48,991 nt of DNA from Gracilinema caldarium (GTDB lineage Bacteria > Spirochaetota > Spirochaetia > Treponematales > Breznakiellaceae). The position numbers and the translations under genes were made by a program. Every line of letters begins with the position of its first letter. Positions within the stretch are counted from its first letter, which is position 1. The notes beneath the pieces were generated by a model. The model saw only the letters and a program-made list of their open reading frames with translations, had not been told where the DNA came from and searched no databases. The DNA lies in the NCBI RefSeq assembly GCF_029265695.1, contig NZ_JAJUHW010000001.1:1-48991 (forward strand), given 5' to 3'. This document shows, one piece after another, positions 7,645 through 15,267 of the stretch.

Positions 7645-8989
7645 TTTGATAGGCCTCCAAAACCTTTTGACGAATCATTTTCCGGCAGCTTGTCTCGCTA
7701 TGCTTTGGATCTATTTGTCTGCCGACCTGAGCATAGGCGGCAATTCGGTCTGATAAATCTAATTGTGCTAGAGGATTGTCTGGATGAAAGAGAGAATATT
7801 GTAAGTTGATAGATGCAAGCCGCTCATGGGCAATGAGCGCCCAGGTAGTGTCCACCAAATGCCGAAAATCCGGCTCCAGCACCTCGGGGCAATGAAAGGA
7901 TTGGCGAGAGCTGTTAATATCCACGCCTGAAATTTCCATAAAGCCGTATTGAAAGCAAAGCTGCTGGACCCGCTTAAGCTGTTCACGGCTGTTCCGGGGC
8001 GGCATATAGGTGACCGCCTGGTAACCAATCCTTTTCAGCTCAGCAAAGAGCTCTTCCAGGAATGCATCTTCAAAATGCTCCGCTTTTTTATCTCCTGTAG
8101 GCGAGTCGGCCACGTCTCCCAGGTATGCATAAGCAGGAATTGCTCCGATAGAGCGGGCAAAAGTAACTACCTTTTCGGCGGGAATACATTCGTCTTCTCC
8201 CGGCTGGATAAATACTTCTGGGAGAAAGTCGGTTTTTAATAGTCCTAAGAGATCAAACAGATAGTGGGGATTTGCTTCATTTGTAAGAAGTGGTACGAGT
8301 TTAGGAGGTATGACAATGCCGAACTGTGATCCAAGGGCTTCTGCAAGAGCAGAGCCTTTACCATATTCAGTTATGAGCCGTTGGGCTACTGCAGCCATAA
8401 GATGCCGTTCGGTAATGCTTCCCCCCTCAGCCGCCTTAGAATGGTTTACAATATCTGTCTCATAGGAAAGGGGATCAAATCCTGCTCGGGAGAGCTTCTG
8501 ATTTATCTTTTCTGTCATGGCTCGGTTCCGCCGGTTTCGGGCTTCCTGCAGGGGTTCAAGGAAGCTGTGTACTTTGCTATAAAAATGCCGCGGAATTCCC
8601 TGGACAGTCATATAGACCAAGCCTGGCGAATCGGGATTGTTAATTTTCCGGTCTGCAAAAGGACTTAGTTTGCCATCAGACCCGGACTTAAAACTCACCC
8701 GGACTTCAAAACCAACACAGCCTCCGATACCCAGTATTTCGCAGGCCAAGAGCATCTCCTCTGCGGCTCCCAAAGAGTCGTGATCTACCGATCCTGCTGC
8801 CTCAAGTCCCGCCCGCCACGCTTGCAGGGCTGCCATGGCAGGTGTATAGGGGCTAAAACTGTAAATCGTATGGATGTGGTTGTTAACCTCCCCAGTTTTT
8901 TGTGCCCCTGGTTGGTTCGCAACATAGTGGGCAAGGGCTTTAAGCCGCTCATGGGATGTCCGGTTTGGATCGTTAATAATATCGAACAC
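7631..8989 (-). CDS. PHP-domain metal-dependent hydrolase-like protein
   Basis: A 452-residue protein starting at a GTG that is preceded by AGGGG nine bases upstream. The PHP fold is shown by NNHIHTIYSFSPYTP (HxH motif, residues of about 37-51), VDHDS near 68, CVGFEVRV near 92, and late EISGVDINSS. These motifs supply the metal ligands of the polymerase and histidinol phosphatase superfamily, whose members split phosphoesters. Length is well above that of stand-alone PHP phosphatases (about 270), so there is a long insertion in the middle. Its place between the E1 gene and the SDR gene, with a three-base gap and a 14-base overlap, makes a role in the same sugar pathway likely. A sugar-phosphate phosphatase is one guess; an unusual lactonase or hydrolase is another. 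Confidence 0.7.
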   Translation of the reverse strand: MFDIINDPNRTSHERLKALAHYVANQPGAQKTGEVNNHIHTIYSFSPYTPAMAALQAWRAGLEAAGSVDHDSLGAAEEMLLACEILGIGGCVGFEVRVSFKSGSDGKLSPFADRKINNPDSPGLVYMTVQGIPRHFYSKVHSFLEPLQEARNRRNRAMTEKINQKLSRAGFDPLSYETDIVNHSKAAEGGSITERHLMAAVAQRLITEYGKGSALAEALGSQFGIVIPPKLVPLLTNEANPHYLFDLLGLLKTDFLPEVFIQPGEDECIPAEKVVTFARSIGAIPAYAYLGDVADSPTGDKKAEHFEDAFLEELFAELKRIGYQAVTYMPPRNSREQLKRVQQLCFQYGFMEISGVDINSSRQSFHCPEVLEPDFRHLVDTTWALIAHERLASINLQYSLFHPDNPLAQLDLSDRIAAYAQVGRQIDPKHSETSCRKMIRQKVLEAYQNGKS

Positions 8990-8992
8990 GAT

Positions 8993-11449
8993 TTATACCC
9001 CTAACCGAGCACGGCGCAGAATGTCCCCCATGGTCTGTACTGTACTTGGTACATGACCTGCCAACGGCAGTATGCGTTCGTGAATAGTATCGATGATCCA
9101 CTCCTTCTGGGGGAAATAAAGACTTTCCATTTCCGCCGCTGGAGTTATCCAGTTCCGGCTTCCCACCACCGCCACAGGGCCATCAAGGTAATCAAAGGCA
9201 AGGGTCTGAACTGTACTAGCTACGGTGTGCAAAAAGGAACCCCGTTCTACCGCATCGCTGGCTAGAACCAGCTTTCCCGTCTTCTTTACCGATTCTATAA
9301 TTTTTTCATAGTTCAATGGATTGATGAATCTGAGGTCGATCACTTCCGCTTCGAGTCCCCAGGTATGCTTCAGTGTTTCTGCCGCTTCCATAGCCTTATA
9401 CAAAGTTGCACCGAGGGTTGCAATAGTGAGGTCCTTACCGAGGCGCCGAACCGCTGGTTCTCCTTCGGGAACCTCGTAATAGCCCTCGGGGACTCCTCCT
9501 TTTTCAAATTGTTCACTCATGTCGTAAAGAAGCTGGCTTTCAAAGAAAATAACCGGGTCCGTTCCCCGCAGTGCCAGGTTCAGCATGCCTTTTGCGTCGT
9601 AGGGTGTTGCAGGGAACATGACTTTAAGACCTGGAATGTGGGCTACCAGGGCAGACCAATCCTGGCTGTGCTGGGCACCGTATTTGTTACCCACCGAGAC
9701 CCGGACTACCAACGGCATTTTAAGAAGCCCCGCTGACATAGCTTGCCATTTAGATGCTTGGTTAAAGAGTTCGTCTCCCGCCCGTCCCATAAAGTCGCAG
9801 TACATAAGCTCTACTACCGCCCGGCCTCCTGATAGGGCATAGCCTACACCAGCTCCAACAATGGCAGCTTCGGAAATTGGACTATTAAAGAGCCGGTAAT
9901 AGGGAAGCAGTTCCGTAAGTCCCCTGTAAACTGCAAAGGCACCACCCCAATCTCGATTTTCTTCTCCCCAGGCTGCCATGGTGGGGTCCTGGGTAAACCG
10001 ATATGCCAGGGCTTCAAAAAGAGCATCCCGGTATTGGAATGCCTTGTTTTTCGATACCGGTTTTCCTTCACTGTCGTAGCCATACCGAGCCTTTCCCTGC
10101 AGCGCCTTTACCCGTGGGTTGTCTTCCAGCTTCTGGAGCAATTCCGTTGGTCGGTCTTCCATTTTTTCAACCTTACCGTTAGAGTACATAACCGATTCGA
10201 TAAATTGGCCCTGCACCCGTTCGGAAATGTTATCATCTGTGGCGAGTTTTACGATTTCCCGCAGCTTGGCATCGATGGCGGTCCGTAGGGTTTCTAATTC
10301 TGCCTTTGTTACAAGGCCGTTTTCCATCAGGTATGTTCCATAATTCTCAATAGCATCTGATTCCTGCCAGAGTTTAATTTCTTCCTGAGTGCGGTAACTT
10401 GAAGCGTCCGAAGGAGAGTGGCCAGATATTCGGTAAGTCAGGGTATCCAGCAATACAGGCCCCTTGCCTGCTAAAAGCAGTTCTTTTTTCCGGCTTATTG
10501 CCTCTGCCACGGCGAGGGGATTGTAACCATCCACCCGTTCACTGTGCATATTGTCTGGGTTTACCCCTGCGCCGACCCGAGCAAGTACCTGGTAACCCAT
10601 GGTTTCACCCATGGTTTGGCCACCCATACCGTAAAAATTGTTAAAGAAGTTAAAGAGAATCGGTGGAGCCCCTCCCGCTTCTTTTGGCCAGAGGGTCCGG
10701 TACTGATCCATGGAAGCCAGCATCATGGCTTCCCAAACAGGACCGCAGCCCATGGAAGCGTCGCCAATATTGGCGATAACAATACCTGGCTTCCGGTTTA
10801 TCCGTTTGTACAGGGCCGAGCCGGTCGCTATATCCGCCGACCCCCCGACAATGGCGTTGTTCGGCATGGAACCAAAGGGGGTAAAGAATGCATGCATAGA
10901 GCCCCCAAGCCCTCGGTTAAAGCCCGCTCTACGGGCAAAAATTTCTGCCAAAGTTCCGTAGAGAACAAAATTCTCAGCCAGGTCTTTTATATTGTTGTAG
11001 GGCGCTTTTTCGGCAATTCCTAGGGTTTCTCCGTGCAGAAAACCCTTCATAATAGTTTCGAGATCCTTTTCATCCAGTTGCCAAATGGCAGAATAGCATT
11101 TGGCGAGAATCTCTCCGTGGCTCCGGTGGCTTCCAAAGATAAAGTCATCTATGTTTAGATTGATGCATTGTCCTACCGCGGCAGCTTCTTGGCCGATGGA
11201 CAAATGGGCTGGTCCCTTGTGGTTATACTCAATACCATTCCAGGATCCCATAGTCTTAATAGAATTGAGCATGCTCTCAAATTCCCGGATGGTAACCATA
11301 TCGTACCAGACCCGGATAAGCCGCTCTTTGCCATAGATAGCGAGTTCTTTCTTAATGTCCGGCTTGTATTGGTTAACCGGAATATCCTTTATTTTTATGA
11401 TTTGGGCTTTACGTACTTCCGCGGGATTTACTAAAAGTGATTTGGGCAT
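8993..11449 (-). CDS. Fused E1 alpha-beta component of a 2-oxoacid dehydrogenase-like complex
   Basis: An 818-residue thiamine-diphosphate enzyme. Residues of about 45-470 are E1-alpha-like: [35 protein letters not shown], and a GDA...NN thiamine-diphosphate motif from about 228 with an insertion before the NN. Residues of about 490-818 are E1-beta-like: [49 protein letters not shown] and [11 protein letters not shown]. Separate alpha (about 330) and beta (about 325) genes are usual, so this is a natural fusion with a linker of more than 100 residues. It decarboxylates a 2-oxoacid, or cleaves an acetoin-like ketol, and passes the acyl group to the lipoyl arm of E2. The donor is not known. AAGGAG lies ten bases before the ATG. 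Pyruvate is the default guess. Confidence 0.85.
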   Translation of the reverse strand: MPKSLLVNPAEVRKAQIIKIKDIPVNQYKPDIKKELAIYGKERLIRVWYDMVTIREFESMLNSIKTMGSWNGIEYNHKGPAHLSIGQEAAAVGQCINLNIDDFIFGSHRSHGEILAKCYSAIWQLDEKDLETIMKGFLHGETLGIAEKAPYNNIKDLAENFVLYGTLAEIFARRAGFNRGLGGSMHAFFTPFGSMPNNAIVGGSADIATGSALYKRINRKPGIVIANIGDASMGCGPVWEAMMLASMDQYRTLWPKEAGGAPPILFNFFNNFYGMGGQTMGETMGYQVLARVGAGVNPDNMHSERVDGYNPLAVAEAISRKKELLLAGKGPVLLDTLTYRISGHSPSDASSYRTQEEIKLWQESDAIENYGTYLMENGLVTKAELETLRTAIDAKLREIVKLATDDNISERVQGQFIESVMYSNGKVEKMEDRPTELLQKLEDNPRVKALQGKARYGYDSEGKPVSKNKAFQYRDALFEALAYRFTQDPTMAAWGEENRDWGGAFAVYRGLTELLPYYRLFNSPISEAAIVGAGVGYALSGGRAVVELMYCDFMGRAGDELFNQASKWQAMSAGLLKMPLVVRVSVGNKYGAQHSQDWSALVAHIPGLKVMFPATPYDAKGMLNLALRGTDPVIFFESQLLYDMSEQFEKGGVPEGYYEVPEGEPAVRRLGKDLTIATLGATLYKAMEAAETLKHTWGLEAEVIDLRFINPLNYEKIIESVKKTGKLVLASDAVERGSFLHTVASTVQTLAFDYLDGPVAVVGSRNWITPAAEMESLYFPQKEWIIDTIHERILPLAGHVPSTVQTMGDILRRARLGV

Positions 11450-11476
11450 ATTATATAACTCCTTTTTAGAAAAAAA

Positions 11477-12886
11477 TTACATTGTCCATACGACGTCTCT
11501 GATTATTTCGCTTACCGTAGGGTGGGGGAAAATGATTTCCCGAACATCCTGAATGCGCAGCTCCTGTTCTATTAGGACCGCTGAACCCCAGATAAATTCC
11601 GAAGCATAAGACCCAATCGCGTGAACTCCGAGGATCCGATCGTTAGAGTTGCTGACAATTACTTTGCAGGAACCGGGGGCGGCAAAGCCGTTTTCCGCCA
11701 AAAAGCGGCCGGAAATCCGCATGGGGAGACTTCCTTTTTTAACGGCCAATCCCCGCTGTTCTGCTTCTTGTTCAGTAAGTCCCACACCGGCCGCTTCGGG
11801 AATACCGTACACCGCCCATGGAACCGCGTCGTACCGCATCCGGTCTGTGGGCACTGTCGGCTGCTTTCCCTCCAGCCGGTCTAGGTAAGCAAGAATATCG
11901 GTTACCGCTACTTCCCCCATCCGGTACGCAGAATGGGCAAGGAGGCTTTTGCCGGTCACGTCACCGGCGGCCCAGATACCGCTCAGATTGGTTCGCATAC
12001 GATCATCCACGGCAATTCCCTGCCGGGTTAAATCAAGGCCAAGTCGTTCTGCTCCCCAGCCCTGGAGTTCGGGCTGTCGGCCCGCCGCCATGAGAATCAA
12101 GTCCGCATCAACGTGCTGGGCCTCTCCTGCCTTGTCTCTATAAAAGACTCTTCCCCCATCGATTTGTTCTACCCGGCAGCCAAGCTTAAAGTTCACAGTC
12201 TTCATTGCCCGCCGCATAAGCGGTGCCTGTTCACGGTCCATAAAGGGGAGGATTTCATCCAGCATTTCAATAACTGTTACTTTGCTACCCAGGGCCGAAA
12301 AAAGGGATGCAAATTCTACACCAATGACCCCGCCACCGATCACGGTTAATGCTGTGGGCACCTCTTGAACCGAAAGGATGGCTGTAGAGTCTACAAGCTT
12401 TTCATTGCCCGCACTCCCGGGAATGGGTGGCATGGTTGGAACGGAACCGGTAGAAATAAGTACAGTCCGGCCTTCAGCTTCTTGGACTTCATCCTTTGTA
12501 TTGCTGATGCGAACTCTGGCGCCATCTCTGCCCCCGGGCGGTGCGATAAGTTCAGCTCTGCCTTCTTTGACTGTTACTTTGTATTTTTCTAGCATCCCTG
12601 AGATGCCCGAATGTAATTTTTCCACCACCTCGGTTTTCCAAGCTTGTATAGCCTTCCAGTCATAGGAAACCTTGTCGCAGTGAATACCGAATTGATCTCC
12701 CTCGAGTACATGGCTATATAGTTTTGCCGAGTTGAGTAGTGTTTTCGTAGGAATGCAGCCCACGTTAAGGCATGTACCACCAAGGAAACTTTTTTCTATT
12801 ATGAGAACCTTTTTCCCATGGTGACCAAGCCGCTCTGCTGCCAGGTACCCTGCAGGCCCACCACCTAAAATAATAACATCATACAT
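11477..12886 (-). CDS. lpdA: Dihydrolipoyl dehydrogenase (E3)
   Basis: A 469-residue FAD/NAD disulfide oxidoreductase that reoxidises the dihydrolipoyl arm of E2. It begins MYDVIILGGGPAGYLAAE (FAD binding), has the redox pair in GGTCLNVGCIPTK near residue 40, an NAD-binding GGGVIGVEFASLF near 180, the FAD segment GIWAAGDVTGKSLLAH near 305, and the catalytic His-Glu pair in HPTVSEI close to the C-terminus. The ATG at 12886 is preferred: AAAGGAAG sits about ten bases upstream and the protein then starts directly with the FAD motif. A start at 12925 would overlap the E2 gene. It lies between the E2 and E1 genes in the same operon. Confidence 0.92.
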   Translation of the reverse strand: MYDVIILGGGPAGYLAAERLGHHGKKVLIIEKSFLGGTCLNVGCIPTKTLLNSAKLYSHVLEGDQFGIHCDKVSYDWKAIQAWKTEVVEKLHSGISGMLEKYKVTVKEGRAELIAPPGGRDGARVRISNTKDEVQEAEGRTVLISTGSVPTMPPIPGSAGNEKLVDSTAILSVQEVPTALTVIGGGVIGVEFASLFSALGSKVTVIEMLDEILPFMDREQAPLMRRAMKTVNFKLGCRVEQIDGGRVFYRDKAGEAQHVDADLILMAAGRQPELQGWGAERLGLDLTRQGIAVDDRMRTNLSGIWAAGDVTGKSLLAHSAYRMGEVAVTDILAYLDRLEGKQPTVPTDRMRYDAVPWAVYGIPEAAGVGLTEQEAEQRGLAVKKGSLPMRISGRFLAENGFAAPGSCKVIVSNSNDRILGVHAIGSYASEFIWGSAVLIEQELRIQDVREIIFPHPTVSEIIRDVVWTM

Positions 12887-12914
12887 AGTTGATTCGCTTC
12901 CTTTGCTAACATTC

Positions 12915-14330
12915 TTAGTGTGCAAGCCAAAGATCTATCTGGCTAATTGCGTCACAAAGGGCCTTTAAAAACCGGGCAGCCGGCGCTCCGTCTACAACCT
13001 GATGGTTAATGGTAAGGCTCAAGCCAATATGGGGTACAAACTCGATGCCATCTGGGTCTCCTTGAGCTTTCGCTATTGGTTTAAGCTCGATGTTACAGAC
13101 CCCCAGGATTGCGACTTCCGGTATATTGATGACCGGTGTAAAGCTTTCGATGCCCAAAGATCCCAGATTTGTAACTGTAAAGGTAGAACCATTCAGTTCA
13201 TCCGCCATAATAGTGCCATTTTGGCAGGCCGCAGCAAGCCGTTTTGCTTCTGATGAAATTTGTACTAGACTCAGCCTGTCTGCATTTCGTATCACCGGCA
13301 CCATAAGACCCCGTTCTGTATCCACCGCAAGCCCCAGATGAACTGACCGATAGGTGATAATGCGATCATCTATTTTATGTGCATTCATGAAGGGGTAATG
13401 AGACAGAACACGGGAAACAGCAAAAAGCACGAGATCATTAATGGTAATCCCCGATAATCCAAGATCTTGATTTGATGTCTTAAAGCGCTGCCGCAGTTCT
13501 AGCAGTTTGTCTGCCCTGGCACGGCTATTCAAGGTAAATTGAGCAGTTGAGGAAAGGGACTGGAGCATCCTGTCGGATATTATTTTTCTAATGCCCTTTA
13601 AGGGAGTTTCAATCTGTTCTGGTGTTCCTAAGGCTGCAGCTTGCGATGATGCCGATGCTGCAATAGAGCTATCCACTTTTTCTTTTGTGATTCCCAGGTC
13701 TGCTTCTCGGAGTCTACCTCCAATACCGGTGCCAGCATCTGCCAGGTTCGCAGCCCCGGCGCCCTCACTGGACAGGGCGGCCCGGGCAGCGGCTGTCAAA
13801 GCCGGGCGATGTTCCAAGGTCGCTTGCACATCCCTCTCGATAATTCTGCCACCCGGCCCGGTACCGGCTACGCTTGAAATGTCCACCGCTGCCCGGGCCG
13901 CCAGTTGCCGCGCCCGTGGAGACACGGCAGCCGCCGAAGACAGCGAATTTGTCGGAACCGAAGCAGCCGCTGTTGACACGGGTGAAAGCGGTTCACTTTT
14001 AAGGCCCGAAGATGCCATCTCGGTATGGCCGGCAGATGCACTGCTTCCGCTAGATGGTCCATGGGCTGCTAATGCATCCTGCCAATTTTCGCCGATCTTT
14101 CCAATAACAGCTATTGGTTCCAGTACCGGAACATCATCCCCAGCTTCGTGCAGTATTTTTAATACTATTCCTTCAGCACCTGCTACTATTTCAAAAGTTG
14201 CTTTGTCCGTTTCTACATCACAGAGTGGGCTATCTGCTTGGACCGTATCTCCCTCTTTTTTGTTCCATCCAACAATTACACAGGATTCAACCGTGTTTCC
14301 CTGCCGTGGCATAATCACAATATGTGCCAT
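12915..14330 (-). CDS. Dihydrolipoamide acyltransferase (E2) with two peripheral-subunit-binding repeats
   Basis: A 471-residue core subunit. Residues 1-80 are a lipoyl domain with the modified Lys in VETDKATFE. A Ser/Ala-rich linker follows. Residues of about 135-175 are a peripheral subunit-binding domain (SPRARQLAARAAVDISSV, GTGPGGRIIERDV). Directly after it is a second, weaker copy (LTAAARAALSSEG, GTGIGGRLREADL). From about 235 comes the acyltransferase domain, with NHQVVDGAPAARFL near 445 carrying the catalytic His and Asp. The acyl group could be acetyl or another short chain. Two ATGs stand in tandem (14333 and 14330). The second is chosen because GGGAGG is only one base from the first. 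The gene starts ten bases after the DeoR gene. Confidence 0.88.
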   Translation of the reverse strand: MAHIVIMPRQGNTVESCVIVGWNKKEGDTVQADSPLCDVETDKATFEIVAGAEGIVLKILHEAGDDVPVLEPIAVIGKIGENWQDALAAHGPSSGSSASAGHTEMASSGLKSEPLSPVSTAAASVPTNSLSSAAAVSPRARQLAARAAVDISSVAGTGPGGRIIERDVQATLEHRPALTAAARAALSSEGAGAANLADAGTGIGGRLREADLGITKEKVDSSIAASASSQAAALGTPEQIETPLKGIRKIISDRMLQSLSSTAQFTLNSRARADKLLELRQRFKTSNQDLGLSGITINDLVLFAVSRVLSHYPFMNAHKIDDRIITYRSVHLGLAVDTERGLMVPVIRNADRLSLVQISSEAKRLAAACQNGTIMADELNGSTFTVTNLGSLGIESFTPVINIPEVAILGVCNIELKPIAKAQGDPDGIEFVPHIGLSLTINHQVVDGAPAARFLKALCDAISQIDLWLAH

Positions 14331-14340
14331 CATACCTCCC

Positions 14341-15096
14341 TTATATTATCCGTACCGAAATAGCAGATTCTTTTAATTCCTCCGTTGCTTGGGGGCTCAG
14401 TTTATTATCTGTAATAATCATGGCGACTTCTCTCAGGGGCAGGACGCTTACAAAGCCAATCTTTCCATATTTACTGGAATCGGCTACGAGGATAGTCTGT
14501 TCTGCATGGGCTTTCATGGCCTTGACTATTTCCCCCCCCTCTACAAGGTGGGTTGTCATGCCCCGGTTAAGGCTAAAACCATCGGTTCCAACAAAGGCAA
14601 GCCGCACGTTAAGCTTATTAATCGTTTCTAGCGCGATAGGCCCTACTAATGATTCGGTGGTTCTGCGGAATTCTCCGCCAGTCATGGTGATCTGAAGGGC
14701 AGGATTCATGCGGGCATAGGAAAATACCAGGGTCGAGTTAGTAACTATATGTATATCTCGTTTTCCTGTGAGATAGCGGGCTATAAGAGCAGTGGTGGTA
14801 CCTGCCTCTATCATGATCACGTCCCCATCTTGCACAAGTTCAGCTGCGGCTCGTGCAATAGTATGTTTTTCATCAATATGGAGTCGCTGTCTTTCCAGAA
14901 TATCCCGGTGAAATGCCGGAGCCGCACCTCCTCTGGTTCGCTGCAGCCAACCTTTTTCTTCTAATGTTTTTAAATCCGATCGAATGGTTACCTCAGACAG
15001 TTCCAGTTCCTCTGCCAATTCGCTTACCAAAATTGTCCCTCGCTGGGATAATTTATCTAAAATGAGTCGTTCTCTTTCACTTAGGCTTTCGTTCAA
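14341..15096 (-). CDS. DeoR/GlpR-family transcriptional regulator
   Basis: A 251-residue regulator of the usual DeoR length. The N-terminal winged helix-turn-helix (residues of about 5-57) includes LILDKLSQRGTILVSELAEE and SEVTIRSDLKTLEEKGW. The C-terminal sugar-phosphate-sensing domain has MIEAGTTTALIARYL, VTNS, GGEFRRTTESLVGP, FVGTDGFSLNRGMTT and ADSSKYGK, the typical effector-pocket residues. The start codon is TTG, with AGAGG eight bases upstream. It is the first gene of the operon and lies just downstream of a promoter and palindrome, so it probably represses its own operon until a sugar phosphate binds. The effector is unknown; a phosphorylated intermediate of the downstream pathway is expected. 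Confidence 0.88.
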   Translation of the reverse strand: MNESLSERERLILDKLSQRGTILVSELAEELELSEVTIRSDLKTLEEKGWLQRTRGGAAPAFHRDILERQRLHIDEKHTIARAAAELVQDGDVIMIEAGTTTALIARYLTGKRDIHIVTNSTLVFSYARMNPALQITMTGGEFRRTTESLVGPIALETINKLNVRLAFVGTDGFSLNRGMTTHLVEGGEIVKAMKAHAEQTILVADSSKYGKIGFVSVLPLREVAMIITDNKLSPQATEELKESAISVRII

Positions 15097-15110
15097 TTTT
15101 CGTACCTCTT

Positions 15111-15125
15111 TCGTAATATTTACGA
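15111..15125 (-). promoter_or_regulatory. Candidate operator for the DeoR-type regulator
   Basis: A perfect inverted repeat TCGTAA-TAT-TTACGA, ten bases downstream of the predicted -10 hexamer and about 15 bases ahead of the regulator start codon. Its position over the early transcribed region suits repression. That the DeoR-type protein binds here is inferred. Confidence 0.45.
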
Positions 15126-15135
15126 TAGTATTTCA

Positions 15136-15164
15136 AATATAAGCCTATTTTATTAAATGCGCAA
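15136..15164 (-). promoter_or_regulatory. Promoter of the DeoR-E2-E3-E1 sugar operon
   Basis: On the minus strand TTGCGC (15159-15164) and TATATT (15136-15141) are separated by 17 bases. TATATT matches the -10 consensus in five of six positions; the -35 match is partial. It is the only good promoter seen ahead of the operon. Confidence 0.5.
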
Positions 15165-15267
15165 GGGGGGAAATTAAAAAAAGTCTCATTTGACAATCCT
15201 ACAATACGGGAGTACCCTCATTTGTAATGATTAACTAACTTAAAATAAGAGATTAAAAATCGGGAGA

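Noticed and set aside
12887-12925. Start of E3 at 12925
   Set aside because: It would overlap E2 and add residues before the FAD motif. The ATG at 12886 has a proper ribosome binding site.
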